64,000 nt of DNA from Actinomycetota bacterium (GTDB lineage Bacteria > Actinomycetota > Acidimicrobiia > Acidimicrobiales > JAMCPL01). Below, one piece after another: positions 9,201-18,618 of the stretch. Every line of letters starts with the position of its first letter. Positions within the stretch are counted from its first letter, which is position 1. The stretch lies in the NCBI GenBank assembly GCA_023379675.1, contig JAMCPL010000012.1:1-64000 (forward strand). Direction: 5' to 3'. Made by a program: the position numbers and the translations under genes. A model generated the notes under the pieces. It saw nothing but the letters and a program-made list of their open reading frames with translations, did not search any database and had not been told where the DNA came from.

Positions 9201-9306
9201 AAACTGCCCACAGCTCAGGAAAAGCTGTTGCATCTGCCGTGATGGTGCAGGTCAGAGGTTCGCGCATTATAGATTATGTGTGTGATCCAGCGAAAACACC
9301 AGACAC

Positions 9307-9912
9307 CTAGAACGGGACTTTGGTCTGCTTGATCTCGTTGAGTTCGGGGTGATCGGTAAGTAAGTCGAGGATACGCTGGACGCTCTCGCGAGCCAGCTTG
9401 GCATCTCCGCCGGGACGTGTCATGATCCTGGTAAAAGCGGCAACATCTCCCACGATCAACGTAGGTACGCCGAATACCGCATAAGTGTTTACTGCATCTT
9501 CGTGTTCCTGCTTGAGTATGCCGTGAGCCTCCCCGTCCGTCACGGCTTCCATCAGGGCTTCTACGTCTATATCTAGGGGCCTGAGCGCTTCCCGGACAAC
9601 AGCTTCGTCAGTGATGTCTCTGCCGGAATCATGCCGGGCCGCAAAGAGTGCCAGGTGGGCATCGAGGAAGCGATCCGGATATCTCTCCCGCACCATGAGG
9701 CCTGCCTCGAGTGCGAGGACATCTTTATGTCTTGATGGAGTATCCCAGATGGCCGCTTCTCCTTCTTCCAGATGGGCCTGGTGTAGCGAGAAAGGCTGGA
9801 AGTGCACATCCCACGGGGCGCCATCCTTCAAGGCTGTTACCACATGTTCGTTGGCGTTCCTGGCAAAAGGGCACAGGTAGTCATACGTGATGGAAAATGA
9901 TTGTCCGTTCAT
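9307..9912 (-). CDS. DsbA-family (thioredoxin-fold) protein lacking the second active-site cysteine
   Basis: About 201 residues with the thioredoxin-fold/helical-insert layout of DsbA-like and 2-hydroxychromene-2-carboxylate isomerase-like proteins: SITYDYLCPFARNANE at the N-terminus, a helical middle and a cis-Pro loop (FGVPTLIVGD) near residue 155. The active site reads C-P-F-A instead of C-x-x-C, so it is not a classic disulfide oxidase. No signal peptide is present, so a cytoplasmic location is likely. The frame is open to 9969, but the ATG at 9912 begins directly at the fold. No clear ribosome-binding site is visible. Confidence 0.75.
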   Translation of the reverse strand: MNGQSFSITYDYLCPFARNANEHVVTALKDGAPWDVHFQPFSLHQAHLEEGEAAIWDTPSRHKDVLALEAGLMVRERYPDRFLDAHLALFAARHDSGRDITDEAVVREALRPLDIDVEALMEAVTDGEAHGILKQEHEDAVNTYAVFGVPTLIVGDVAAFTRIMTRPGGDAKLARESVQRILDLLTDHPELNEIKQTKVPF

Positions 9913-10120
9913 GTAAATGTACAACGCATATGGAGGCGGAATAATTCCTGTAGTCGGCAAGTATGGCAAGATGGCTTACCGATATTGCGGTGATGGTGCG
10001 GTTGCGGCCACCGGACATCAGGTTGCTGGTATTGCATGGCTGCTATTCCTGCAACTGACCACTAGGTCAGTATTTTGTAATCATTGATCATATTTGTTCG
10101 ATAGCGGCTGGCGTAGATGC

Positions 10121-10126
10121 TATAAT
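10121..10126 (+). promoter_or_regulatory. Probable -10 element (TATAAT) of the his operon
   Basis: A perfect TATAAT about 165 bases before the hisDC start. I see no good -35 at 17 +/- 1 bases, so it may work as an extended or activator-dependent promoter. The leader it would produce contains two inverted repeats. Confidence 0.45.
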
Positions 10127-10139
10127 ACCTTTTGGAACC

Positions 10140-10231
10140 GGTTCCCGCCACCAGGTTCTAAAGTGAGCGTCATACGGGAACCGCCGCCCGTTGACGCGTC
10201 AAGTGAAAGTGCCCCTCGTGGGCACTTTCAC
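10140..10231 (+). promoter_or_regulatory. Structured leader of the his operon with two inverted repeats
   Basis: GGTTCCCG (10140-10147) pairs with CGGGAACC (10175-10182). Downstream, GTGAAAGTGCCC (10203-10214) pairs perfectly with GGGCACTTTCAC (10220-10231) around a 5-base loop. The second hairpin ends 12 bases before the first possible start codon, and only a short mixed sequence follows, not a T-run. It could be an attenuator or a terminator from upstream. No histidine-codon run is visible. Confidence 0.5.
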
Positions 10232-10288
10232 GCGTTCTAGGCGTTGCTTGTTCCGGCTACCGTTCCGTTCCGGCTACCATTGTTGAGT

Positions 10289-12784
10289 ATGCCCTCATTG
10301 CTTACTCGTCTGGATCTTGCTACCACTAGCGCCGGGGATATTCCTGGTGCTCTTCCATCTCTCATGTCGCTGCCAGCGGGCGGTTCCATTGGCGATATCA
10401 CAGGCAAGGTGGCGGAAATCCTAAGCAGGGTACGAGAGGGGGGGGATAAGGCACTTATGGAACTGTCCGGGCAATTCGACGGGGTAGTGCCAGCGCAACT
10501 CGAGGTTCCTCATGAGATCACAGGTAATGCACTCGCGGCAGTTCCGGCGAAACTGGTGCAGGCACTTACCCTGGTCTATGGCCGCCTGCTTGACTACCAC
10601 CGCCATGAGGCAGCTGCGGAAGGCATCCACCTAGTGGACTCACGCAGGGATACGGGTACTCCCGGCAATGCTGTCCATCTTGGTGATGTGTACGTGGACG
10701 CGGGGATAGAGGTACGTACCTGGCGCAGTCCCGTAGAGAGGGCCGGCATATATGCTCCGGGCGGGAGGGCACGTTACCCTTCCAGTGTTCTCATGTGCGC
10801 AGCAGCAGCCAGGAGCGCAGGAGTGGAACACATCGTACTGTGTTCTCCGCCTGGGCATGACGGGTTGCCGGCGCCCGAGACTTTGTCGGCAGCGTCCATT
10901 GCAGGTATAGGAGAGATATACGCAGTGGGTGGCGCGCAGGCGATTGCAGCTATGGCTTACGGGACTGAAACTGTCAGGCCGGTCGACGTGATAGCTGGTC
11001 CGGGAAACGTCTATGTGTCGGAGGCCAAGCGCCAGGTTGCCGGCATTACGGGTATTCCCAGTGCTTTTGCTGGGCCCTCGGAAGTAGTCGTTATCGCGGA
11101 TGAATCAGCAAACGCGGAATGGGTGGCCGCTGATCTGGCGGTTCAGGCAGAGCACGGGCCCTATGGCATGTCGTGGCTTGTATCGTGGTCGCTGCCTTTG
11201 CTGGAAAGAGTCGAAGAAGCCCTTGGCAGGCTGGTATCGGATTCGCCACGGAGAGCTGATATCGAGGCCACCCTTTCAGGGAATGGCTATTCGATACTGG
11301 TAAGTGGCCTGGATGGGGCCGTGGCAGTGTCGAACACGATCGCTCCGGAACACCTGGAAATCCTTAGCGACAATGCTGGCATCGTGGAAGCAATGTTGCC
11401 CCGGCTGCGCTCGGCGGGGGCGATATTCATCGGCCCGTATTCGGCGGCAGCCTTCGGGGACTACCTTGCGGGGCCCAACCATGTCCTGCCTACTGCAAGG
11501 ACGGCTCGGTTTGCATCAGCGCTTGGTGCTCGCGACTTTTCCAAGGTGATGCATTCTGTCCACGTGTCGGCGGGTGCTGCGAGGGAGTTTGCCGGTCCGG
11601 TCGCCACCATCGCGGGATTTGAAGGGCTTCCCACCCACGCACTTGCGGTGCAGATGAGGCTCGATGGCGCCCCACTGTCTTGTATTCCAGCTGGCGAATC
11701 ATCATCGGCCAGCGCTCGCATAAGGGATGATCTGCTTTCCTTTTCCGGTTACTCTTCACCGCAGCCTCGAGTCGAGGTGAAGATCAATGCAAACGAGTAT
11801 CCCTTTACGGTTCCGGATAAGTGGAAGGAGGAGATCACTAGCCGGATCGCATCGTTGGAGACCAACAGGTATCCGGATCGCCGTGCCGCCGGCCTGAGAG
11901 CCGGCTTGGGGGACTGGATAGGTACGGATCCGGGAAACATCTTTATCGGGCGTGGTTCCAACGAGGTGCTCCAATGCCTGTTGCTGGCCTACGGTGGTCA
12001 TGGTCGTGGTGCACTGGTCTTCGAACCTACCTACCAGATGCACAGCAGGATAGCCGCCATTACCCAGACTTCGGTGCATTCCGTGATGCGGCGGGACAAC
12101 TTTGACATGGATATGGACCGTGTGCGTGATGCCATCAGGAGCTACAATCCCAACGTGATATTCCTTTGCTCTCCCAACAATCCAACTGGGATGCTGGAGC
12201 CGATGGAGGTCGTAGAAGAGGTGCTACGGCTTTCTTCGGGGCTGGTGATACTGGATGCCGCCTACGGGGAATTTGCGTCGGATGCAGTCCTGGACCCAGC
12301 GGCGATCAATTGTAAGGGGCGGGAAAGGCTGGTCGTGGTGCGGACCTTCTCCAAGGTGTGGGCGCTTGCTTCCATGCGAATCGGCTACATGATCGCAGAT
12401 CCGTCCGTGGTGCAGGCATGTGATCTGGTTGCACTGCCGTACCACATTGACTCCATTTCGCAGGAGGTTGGCCTAGTGGTACTCGGACATGTTGGTGAAT
12501 TGCAGGATCGTGTGAATGCGATCACGCACGAGAGAGATAGAATGTTCGCAAGGTTGGCGGGATTGCCAGTAGCCGTATGGCCATCGCAGGCCAATTTCCT
12601 GCTGTTCCGTCCTCTGGACATCGAACCGGCGAAGCTGATGGATGCATTGCTGGCACGTTCCATCCTGATCCGTGATTTCTCTGAAGCTACCGGTTTGGAG
12701 GGATGTTTCAGAGTTACCGTCGGCAGCAGAGAGGAGAATGATCGATTTCTTGCTGCATTGGGAGAGACTTTGAATGGTAAGTGA
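10289..12784 (+). CDS. hisDC: Histidinol dehydrogenase-histidinol-phosphate aminotransferase fusion
   Basis: One uninterrupted frame of 831 residues holding two enzymes of histidine synthesis. Residues about 1-470 are HisD (two-step NAD oxidation of histidinol to histidine): AGPSEVVVIADES, the IAPEHLEIL Glu-His pair, GPNHVLPT, and the HALAVQMRLDG tail. Residues about 490-831 are HisC, a fold-type I PLP aminotransferase: VKINANEYPF, CSPNNPTG, and FSKVWALASMRIGY with the PLP lysine. The two reactions are not consecutive, since HisN acts between them. A TTG at 10244 is an alternative start, 15 codons earlier. The gene heads the his cluster and overlaps hisB by 11 bases. Most bacteria encode the two enzymes separately. 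Confidence 0.93.
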   Translation: MPSLLTRLDLATTSAGDIPGALPSLMSLPAGGSIGDITGKVAEILSRVREGGDKALMELSGQFDGVVPAQLEVPHEITGNALAAVPAKLVQALTLVYGRLLDYHRHEAAAEGIHLVDSRRDTGTPGNAVHLGDVYVDAGIEVRTWRSPVERAGIYAPGGRARYPSSVLMCAAAARSAGVEHIVLCSPPGHDGLPAPETLSAASIAGIGEIYAVGGAQAIAAMAYGTETVRPVDVIAGPGNVYVSEAKRQVAGITGIPSAFAGPSEVVVIADESANAEWVAADLAVQAEHGPYGMSWLVSWSLPLLERVEEALGRLVSDSPRRADIEATLSGNGYSILVSGLDGAVAVSNTIAPEHLEILSDNAGIVEAMLPRLRSAGAIFIGPYSAAAFGDYLAGPNHVLPTARTARFASALGARDFSKVMHSVHVSAGAAREFAGPVATIAGFEGLPTHALAVQMRLDGAPLSCIPAGESSSASARIRDDLLSFSGYSSPQPRVEVKINANEYPFTVPDKWKEEITSRIASLETNRYPDRRAAGLRAGLGDWIGTDPGNIFIGRGSNEVLQCLLLAYGGHGRGALVFEPTYQMHSRIAAITQTSVHSVMRRDNFDMDMDRVRDAIRSYNPNVIFLCSPNNPTGMLEPMEVVEEVLRLSSGLVILDAAYGEFASDAVLDPAAINCKGRERLVVVRTFSKVWALASMRIGYMIADPSVVQACDLVALPYHIDSISQEVGLVVLGHVGELQDRVNAITHERDRMFARLAGLPVAVWPSQANFLLFRPLDIEPAKLMDALLARSILIRDFSEATGLEGCFRVTVGSREENDRFLAALGETLNGK

Positions 12785-13388
12785 TAGAACAGCAAACGAC
12801 AGGGCAGCAACCGTTAAGCGGGAAACTTCAGAGACTGCGGTAGCGGCGTCCATCAATCTGGATGGAAGCGGCCGGTCAGAAGTGGCCACCGGCATACCAT
12901 TTTTTGATCATATGCTCGCACAACTGGGACGGCATTCGTCGTTCGATCTTCATGTCACGGCATCGGGCGATCTCGCAGTCGATACACATCACACAGTGGA
13001 GGATGTGGGTATAGCCTTAGGGGAGTCCTTCGCCCAGGCTGCAGGAGCGAAAGCGGGCATGAGGAGGTTCGCCTCTCTGGCTTTGCCTTTGGATGAAGCC
13101 CTGGTAGAAGTGGCGCTAGACTTGTCGGGGAGGCCGTATCTCGCCTGGGGTATCTCATTCCCGGTGGACATTCCAGGTATAGGGGAGCCACCGTTTTACC
13201 CCCAGCTCGCCGAGGAGTTCTTTCGTGCGTTCGTGACTGCCGCCAAGATTACGGTTCATGTCTGGGCGGAACGATGGAGCAATCCCCACCATGTCCTAGA
13301 GGCTTCATTCAAGGCGTTGGCGAGGTGCCTGCATGATGCTACGAAGGTAGAGGGCGATATGGTGCCATCCACAAAAGGGGTGCTGTGA
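12774..13388 (+). CDS. hisB: Imidazoleglycerol-phosphate dehydratase
   Basis: 204 residues, normal for monofunctional HisB. It removes water from IGP to give imidazole-acetol phosphate and uses a di-Mn site. Both metal-binding His motifs are present: DTHHTVEDVGIALG and NPHHVLEASFKALAR. The N-terminal GIPFFDHMLAQLGRH is also typical. The start ATG lies 11 bases inside the end of hisDC with GGAGAG ten to fifteen bases upstream. The stop overlaps hisH. Confidence 0.95.
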   Translation: MVSDRTANDRAATVKRETSETAVAASINLDGSGRSEVATGIPFFDHMLAQLGRHSSFDLHVTASGDLAVDTHHTVEDVGIALGESFAQAAGAKAGMRRFASLALPLDEALVEVALDLSGRPYLAWGISFPVDIPGIGEPPFYPQLAEEFFRAFVTAAKITVHVWAERWSNPHHVLEASFKALARCLHDATKVEGDMVPSTKGVL

Positions 13389-14002
13389 TAGCCGTAGTGG
13401 ACTATGGGATAGGGAATCTGCGGTCAGCGGAAAAAGCACTGCTGAAGGTAGGGGGTGATGCTCGCCTTGTGGCCAATCCACAGGATATTCTTGGTGCTCA
13501 GGGAGTGGTGCTTCCGGGTGTTGGGGCTTTCGGTGGGTGCGCACTGGCGCTGGAAGCAAGCGGACTCCGAGATGCTGTGCTGAAGGTGATCGAAGCAGGT
13601 ACTCCATTCCTGGGTATCTGTGTTGGTTACCAGCTACTGTACGAGAACTCAGAGGAGGACTCCGGCATCGAGGGACTAGGGATACTGAGCGGGAGCGTAA
13701 AAAAGCTTGCAGGTGAAGTGAAGCTTCCACAGATGCAGTGGAACCAGTTGAGGAGAGTCCCTGGTAGGGAATCCGCAATGCTTGATGATATTGCTGCGCT
13801 GCCCTGGGCATACTTTGTCCACTCGTATGCGCCGGATCCTGTTCCTCATCTTGACAACGTGGTGGCGGTGTGCGACTACGGAGAGGAAGTGGCCGCAGCG
13901 ATAGAGAAAGATAATGTCTGGGCGACGCAGTTCCATCCCGAAAAGTCAGGAGAGTTCGGGCTGGCGGTGCTCGCCCGTTTTGTCGAAAGATGTCAGGCGT
14001 AG
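13385..14002 (+). CDS. hisH: Imidazole glycerol phosphate synthase, glutaminase subunit
   Basis: 205 residues, a class I glutamine amidotransferase. The nucleophile Cys lies in FLGICVGYQLLYE and the His-Glu pair in QFHPEKSGEFG. It channels ammonia to HisF. The GTG start overlaps the hisB stop by four bases (GTGA). Confidence 0.95.
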   Translation: MIAVVDYGIGNLRSAEKALLKVGGDARLVANPQDILGAQGVVLPGVGAFGGCALALEASGLRDAVLKVIEAGTPFLGICVGYQLLYENSEEDSGIEGLGILSGSVKKLAGEVKLPQMQWNQLRRVPGRESAMLDDIAALPWAYFVHSYAPDPVPHLDNVVAVCDYGEEVAAAIEKDNVWATQFHPEKSGEFGLAVLARFVERCQA

Positions 14003-14021
14003 ACACTATGCGCCTGCATTC

Positions 14022-14789
14022 ATGTCTAGCGGCATGAAGCTATACCCGGCTGTCGACATACATGGCGGGACAGCAGTTCGTCTGTTCAAAGGGGAGTATG
14101 CCAAGGTGACCGACTTTGGCGATCCAGTGGAATTGGCACTCGGGTATGTGAGCAGGGGTGCTCGAAGACTGCACGTTGTCGACCTGGATGGTGCTAGGAC
14201 AGGATCGCCTGCCAATAGAGAGGCGGTGGTCGAGATAACCCGTAAATGTGGTGTGCCGGTGCAGGTGGGTGGCGGCATCCGCACGGCTGATGATGTGGAG
14301 TGGATGCTTTCCGCCGGAGTTGCCAGAGCGGTGCTCGGTACCACCGCACTTCTCGATCCTGCCGCCACGATCGAAGTTGCCCGCAGCTTCCCGGGTAGCG
14401 TGGCAATCAGTCTCGATTACAAGGGAAATGCTGCCTGCCTCGAAGGCGGTACCCCTTCTCTCTGTGTATCGGGGTGGGAGGAAGATGCTTCGGTGGACTT
14501 AAGAGAGGCCGTGGAGATGTACAATGAGGTACCGCTTGCGGCACTGGTGGTAACCGCTATTGATAGGGATGGAACCATGGAGGGGCCTGATACGGTCGGG
14601 CTACGCTACGTTCTCGAAGTATCCGGTCATCCGGTGATATTGGCAGGTGGAGTGAGGGATGTGTCAGATCTGAAGGACCTGGCTGCTATCTCGGTAGGGG
14701 GTAAAGGAGTGGCGGGAGTGATCTCGGGTCGAGCCATTGCAAATGGGTCTCTATCGCTGGAGGAAGCGGTGAAGGTATGCGAGGAATAG
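14022..14789 (+). CDS. hisA: ProFAR isomerase
   Basis: 255 residues, (beta/alpha)8 barrel, converting ProFAR to PRFAR. The barrel opens [14 protein letters not shown], with the first catalytic Asp, and carries [10 protein letters not shown] and the second Asp in [13 protein letters not shown]. In many actinobacteria this protein (PriA) also does the TrpF reaction; no trpF is visible here, but the sequence alone does not settle it. The ATG at 14034 is an equally possible start; neither has a clear ribosome-binding site. Confidence 0.92.
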   Translation: MSSGMKLYPAVDIHGGTAVRLFKGEYAKVTDFGDPVELALGYVSRGARRLHVVDLDGARTGSPANREAVVEITRKCGVPVQVGGGIRTADDVEWMLSAGVARAVLGTTALLDPAATIEVARSFPGSVAISLDYKGNAACLEGGTPSLCVSGWEEDASVDLREAVEMYNEVPLAALVVTAIDRDGTMEGPDTVGLRYVLEVSGHPVILAGGVRDVSDLKDLAAISVGGKGVAGVISGRAIANGSLSLEEAVKVCEE

Positions 14790-14796
14790 CTATAGC

Positions 14797-15555
14797 ATGA
14801 GAACCGTCCGGGTCATTCCATGCCTTGATGTCGCCGAGGGTAGGGTAAAAAAGGGCGTACAGTTCCTTGGCTTGGTGGATGCCGGAGATCCGGTGGCGCT
14901 TGCGTTGCGCTACGATGCCGAGGGGGCGGATGAAGTGGTCTTCCTCGACATTACGGCATCTTCGGAGAGGCGCTCCACCATGGTGGATGTGGTGGCACGT
15001 GCGGCGGATGTGCTGTTCATCCCTCTTACCGTGGGAGGCGGGATAAGGACGCTCGAAGATGCCAAGAGTATACTGAGAGCCGGCGCCGACAAGGTGACCG
15101 TGAATACTGCAGGCATTTCACGCCCCGTATTGATCAGCGAGATCGCTGGCGAGCTAGGGTCGCAGTGTGTAGTCGTTGCAGTGGATGCCAGGCGATCGTC
15201 ATGGGGATGGGAAGTCTATACCCATGGCGGTAGGAATTCTACCGGTATGGATGTTCTCGAGTGGGTGGACCGAGCCGTAGAGCTTGGGGCAGGAGAGTTG
15301 CTCGTGACTTCTATGGACAGGGATGGGACCAAGGAAGGATTCGACCTGGAATTGACAAGCGAGATCACATCACGCGTGGATGTTCCCGTCATAGCTTCAG
15401 GAGGTGTCGGTTCGCTCGCGCACTTTGCTCAGGGCGCGCTCGAGGGAGGTGCAGACGGATTGCTCGCTGCCTCGGTATTCCATCGTAAAGAGATAAGCAT
15501 TGGAGAGGTCAAGGCTTACTTGCTGGCGCGTGGCGTAACTGTTCGTCCGGCATAG
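14797..15555 (+). CDS. hisF: Imidazole glycerol phosphate synthase, cyclase subunit
   Basis: 252 residues, the usual length. The two catalytic aspartates are in [15 protein letters not shown] and [21 protein letters not shown] and SGGVGSL bind phosphate. Forms the IGP synthase with HisH. The gene starts eight bases after hisA and ends the visible his cluster; hisG, hisI and hisE are not in the window. Confidence 0.96.
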   Translation: MRTVRVIPCLDVAEGRVKKGVQFLGLVDAGDPVALALRYDAEGADEVVFLDITASSERRSTMVDVVARAADVLFIPLTVGGGIRTLEDAKSILRAGADKVTVNTAGISRPVLISEIAGELGSQCVVVAVDARRSSWGWEVYTHGGRNSTGMDVLEWVDRAVELGAGELLVTSMDRDGTKEGFDLELTSEITSRVDVPVIASGGVGSLAHFAQGALEGGADGLLAASVFHRKEISIGEVKAYLLARGVTVRPA

Positions 15556-15667
15556 AGTTGCTGGTCCGCAATTGTTCAACTAGCTTATCCTGCCGATTCC
15601 ATCCAGGTAGGTGGCCTTGCCGTAAGGCGTGCAAGCTGGGCAGTGCCGTATGGAGGCTCCCAACCGG

Positions 15668-16474
15668 TCAGATCGTAAGGTGTGCATGGCCGGTGAGCGG
15701 GACCGATTGAGACCAGTGAGCGTTGATATGGAAGGTACTCGTATCCCATCCAAGGCGCAACGCACTGGTAGGTACGGTGTCGGGTACGGCCCATGCCACC
15801 ACGAGATGGTCAGCTGCTTCACCAGACTGTGTGGTGGTGGATGCGTTACCGTTGGTTTGAAAGTTCTCTTCAGCGCAGGTATGGCCACTGATATTTTCGG
15901 AGAATACGCCGATTCCCACACCTACCGGGCCAGTGGCTTTACACCATAGACCAGGTTGTCCCGTATTGCCTACGTGCATGACCGATGGAGAAACAAGCAG
16001 TACAACCGGAAATGTAGATACGTTGGGATTGTTGGGCAGGAGGGCGGCTTTTCCCGATGGGGTGGTCTGGACAAAATCTACCACTAAATACACCGATCCT
16101 GATGGTATGGGATCAGCTATGGTTTCTCCTATTCCCCTTACGCTGGGCCATCCCAGGGTGTCCAGCTTGATCTGTGCTGACGTGCCTCGAACGACCCTCA
16201 GCACCTGGAACGAATAGTGCAGGTTGCCCTGGACGGTGCCCGAAATTGTGCTGCCCCCGGATATTGCACCCGTTGATGTCGACGGAGGTGTCAGGAATCC
16301 GTGTGACGTGGAGGAAATCTTAACAGGCGAAGAGCCATGTGAGGACGCATATGACGTGGTGGCTGTTCCGGCTTTCCGTACCGGTGGGTGCGTGGATGCG
16401 CTGGAGCTGCATGCCGATGCCGCCAGTGCTACAGTGGCCAAGACCATAGCGCAATATACCGATCGCGGCACCAC
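15668..16474 (-). CDS. Putative lipoprotein of unknown function
   Basis: From a GTG at 16474 the protein begins VVPRSVYCAMVLATVALAAS and continues A-C, a lipoprotein signal with the lipid-modified Cys after L-A-A-S-A. A Ser/Thr-rich linker follows, then a beta-rich domain (LHYSFQVLRVVRG, then SVYLVVDFVQTTPSGKAALL) resembling the immunoglobulin-like DUF4352 type of telokin-like domain. The frame is open to 16612, but the first 46 residues would precede the signal peptide. It is monocistronic, transcribed toward hisF. Confidence 0.7.
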   Translation of the reverse strand: MVPRSVYCAMVLATVALAASACSSSASTHPPVRKAGTATTSYASSHGSSPVKISSTSHGFLTPPSTSTGAISGGSTISGTVQGNLHYSFQVLRVVRGTSAQIKLDTLGWPSVRGIGETIADPIPSGSVYLVVDFVQTTPSGKAALLPNNPNVSTFPVVLLVSPSVMHVGNTGQPGLWCKATGPVGVGIGVFSENISGHTCAEENFQTNGNASTTTQSGEAADHLVVAWAVPDTVPTSALRLGWDTSTFHINAHWSQSVPLTGHAHLTI

Positions 16475-16692
16475 AAGTGCGTGATGGATGCATCCCCCTT
16501 GGTGGATTGAAGACTCTGGTCTTTTGGTTGGAGCGCCATCTATTACGGCATACTTGGCGGCATGCAAATGTTTTGCGGCTACTCCAGCCCATGTTAGCTT
16601 GTGGTTGCTCAACTCTCTTCCTCCTGCTAGCCCAGTATTGTTCCCTGCCTGGCTGAAACGAGAATACTATATTTGCGTAATAATTGCTCTGT

Positions 16693-18558
16693 TTACGCGA
16701 TTACTGCTCCCGCATCGCTCATTTCATGCATAGCTTGCTCGGAAGTTTCAGGGTTCACCCCCACGCATAGATCGGCAAGCACCCTGACTCCGATGCCCGC
16801 CTTTCGTGCGTCGAGCACCGTGGCCCTGACGCAATAGTCCGTAGCGATCCCGGCAACGTCTACCGCTCCGATCTCGTGGTCCGCCAGCCATTGTTCCAGC
16901 GGCATGCCAGTGATGACTTCTGCTCCTTCGAAGCCTGAGTAGGCAGGCAGGAAGCGCCCTTTGTCGAATATGGCGTCGAAAAGAATCCCGGAGAGTGCGG
17001 ATTCGAGTTCCGCTCCGGATGTCCCGATTACGCAGTGCGGAGGCCATGTATCACGATAATCGGGATTGGCGGCGAAATGGCCTTCCGGATTCTCGTGATA
17101 GTCACGTGTCGCTATGACATAGTCATATACACCCGTGGTGGTCCGGTGACCCTGTCCAAGGATGCCTGCAAGTCTTTGTGCGACCCCATGCCCTCCTTCC
17201 ACGGCTAGGGAGCCGCCTTCGCAGAAATCGTTCTGTACGTCTATAACAAGCAGCGCTCTTTTTGGCAACCTTTGCACCGTTATGGCAGCTTGGCCAGGTG
17301 ATATGTCGCGAGCAACCGAGCCGAACTCTTCGACCGATTGCTGGCATCTCGCACGTGCCTGATCAATATCGTCTTGAAGTACGACTTCGCCATGTACCAT
17401 CAGTTCGGACTGGAGCGGCCTGGACAAGCCGGCTCGCGTGGTATCCAGTGGCGAGGTACCTATATACTCTCCTATTGCCGTTCCCCGAGCATCATATATG
17501 CGTGCTGGATGCTTGCGCCCACCTACCGTGGCCTTTCCTCCCGGGGAGAGCTTTGCCACCGGGATCATCTGACCGTTTGGGTCCTCCACAGCCACGAGCT
17601 TGTAGATGAAGTTGGCTGTGGGGTGTCCTGATCCGGTGACAAGCGCTGTGCCAATGCCCAGGGTGTCCACCGGTGCATCGCTCAACTCCTCGATTTTGTA
17701 CTCATCCAGGTCTCCCGTGCATATAATTTGGGTATTGTGCAGGTGCAGTCCGTCAAGGATCAAGCGCGCCAGTCTTGACTGTTTTGCAAGATCGCCCGAG
17801 TCGATTCTTATGGCTCCCAGGCGATCCCCTGCTATTCCGGCCGCTGTCCTGATGGCGTCTTCCATGTCATATGTGTCCACCAGAGCGGTAATAGGTCCGC
17901 TGGTCGCTTCCAGTTGTGCCTCGAAGGCTTCTCTCTCGGTAGGAAATGCCAGTGTAAAGGAGTGCGCTGAGGTGCCTGCGGTAGGTATACCGTATCGACG
18001 TCCGGCTTCGAGGTTGGCCGTAGCATGGAACCCTCCGATATAAGCAGCTCGTGCGGCGGCAACTGCAGCATATTCGTGAGTACGCCTGGAGCCCATCTCT
18101 ATGAGCCGGCGATTTCCTGCGGCTAGGCTCATGCGGATGGCAGCGGAAGCTATAGCCGAGTCATGGTTCAGCACGGACAGGACTATGGTTTCCACCAGTT
18201 GCGCATCGCCGTAGGTGGCCTCGACGGTAAGTACCGGTGAATCGGCGAAGTAACACTCCCCTTCGGAATAAGCTCTCACTGTTCCAGAGAATCGCCATCC
18301 CTTCAGATGTTCTATGGTCTGTTGAGAGACGATGCCCTCTATAGCCTCGAGATCGACATCGACAAACCGAAATCTTTCGAGTAGCTTTACAAGGCGTCCG
18401 GTTCCACATAGGATGCCAAAACGCCTTCCAAGAGGTAGTGATCTGGCAAACACCTCGAATATCGCTTTTCTGCCGATTATGCCTGACTTTATTGCTGCAT
18501 CCAGCATGGTCAGCTCGTAGCGATCAGTCAGCAGTGAAGTGGTATTTTCGCTCGACAT
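16693..18558 (-). CDS. pncB-pncA: Nicotinate phosphoribosyltransferase-nicotinamidase fusion
   Basis: 621 residues. Residues 1 to about 425 are nicotinate phosphoribosyltransferase (PncB): TDRYELTMLDAAIKSG, GSRRTHEYAAVAAARAAYIG, AGTSAHSFTLAFP and IRIDSGDLAKQSRLAR. Residues about 432-621 are an isochorismatase-fold nicotinamidase (PncA) with the Asp-Lys-Cys triad in ALLVIDVQNDF, FDKGRFLPAY and GIATDYCVRATVLDA. The two halves do successive salvage steps, nicotinamide to nicotinate to NaMN, in one chain. The gene begins 60 bases after cofE. Confidence 0.92.
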   Translation of the reverse strand: MSSENTTSLLTDRYELTMLDAAIKSGIIGRKAIFEVFARSLPLGRRFGILCGTGRLVKLLERFRFVDVDLEAIEGIVSQQTIEHLKGWRFSGTVRAYSEGECYFADSPVLTVEATYGDAQLVETIVLSVLNHDSAIASAAIRMSLAAGNRRLIEMGSRRTHEYAAVAAARAAYIGGFHATANLEAGRRYGIPTAGTSAHSFTLAFPTEREAFEAQLEATSGPITALVDTYDMEDAIRTAAGIAGDRLGAIRIDSGDLAKQSRLARLILDGLHLHNTQIICTGDLDEYKIEELSDAPVDTLGIGTALVTGSGHPTANFIYKLVAVEDPNGQMIPVAKLSPGGKATVGGRKHPARIYDARGTAIGEYIGTSPLDTTRAGLSRPLQSELMVHGEVVLQDDIDQARARCQQSVEEFGSVARDISPGQAAITVQRLPKRALLVIDVQNDFCEGGSLAVEGGHGVAQRLAGILGQGHRTTTGVYDYVIATRDYHENPEGHFAANPDYRDTWPPHCVIGTSGAELESALSGILFDAIFDKGRFLPAYSGFEGAEVITGMPLEQWLADHEIGAVDVAGIATDYCVRATVLDARKAGIGVRVLADLCVGVNPETSEQAMHEMSDAGAVIA

Positions 18559-18618
18559 ATCTAGTTTCAGTGTAGTGCTTCATGCGTGGCCTGGTTTCAA
18601 CTGGGCATTGCTCGCATC

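Noticed and set aside
13305-14006. 233-codon frame antisense to hisB/hisH
   Set aside because: Shadow; hisB and hisH are both clear.
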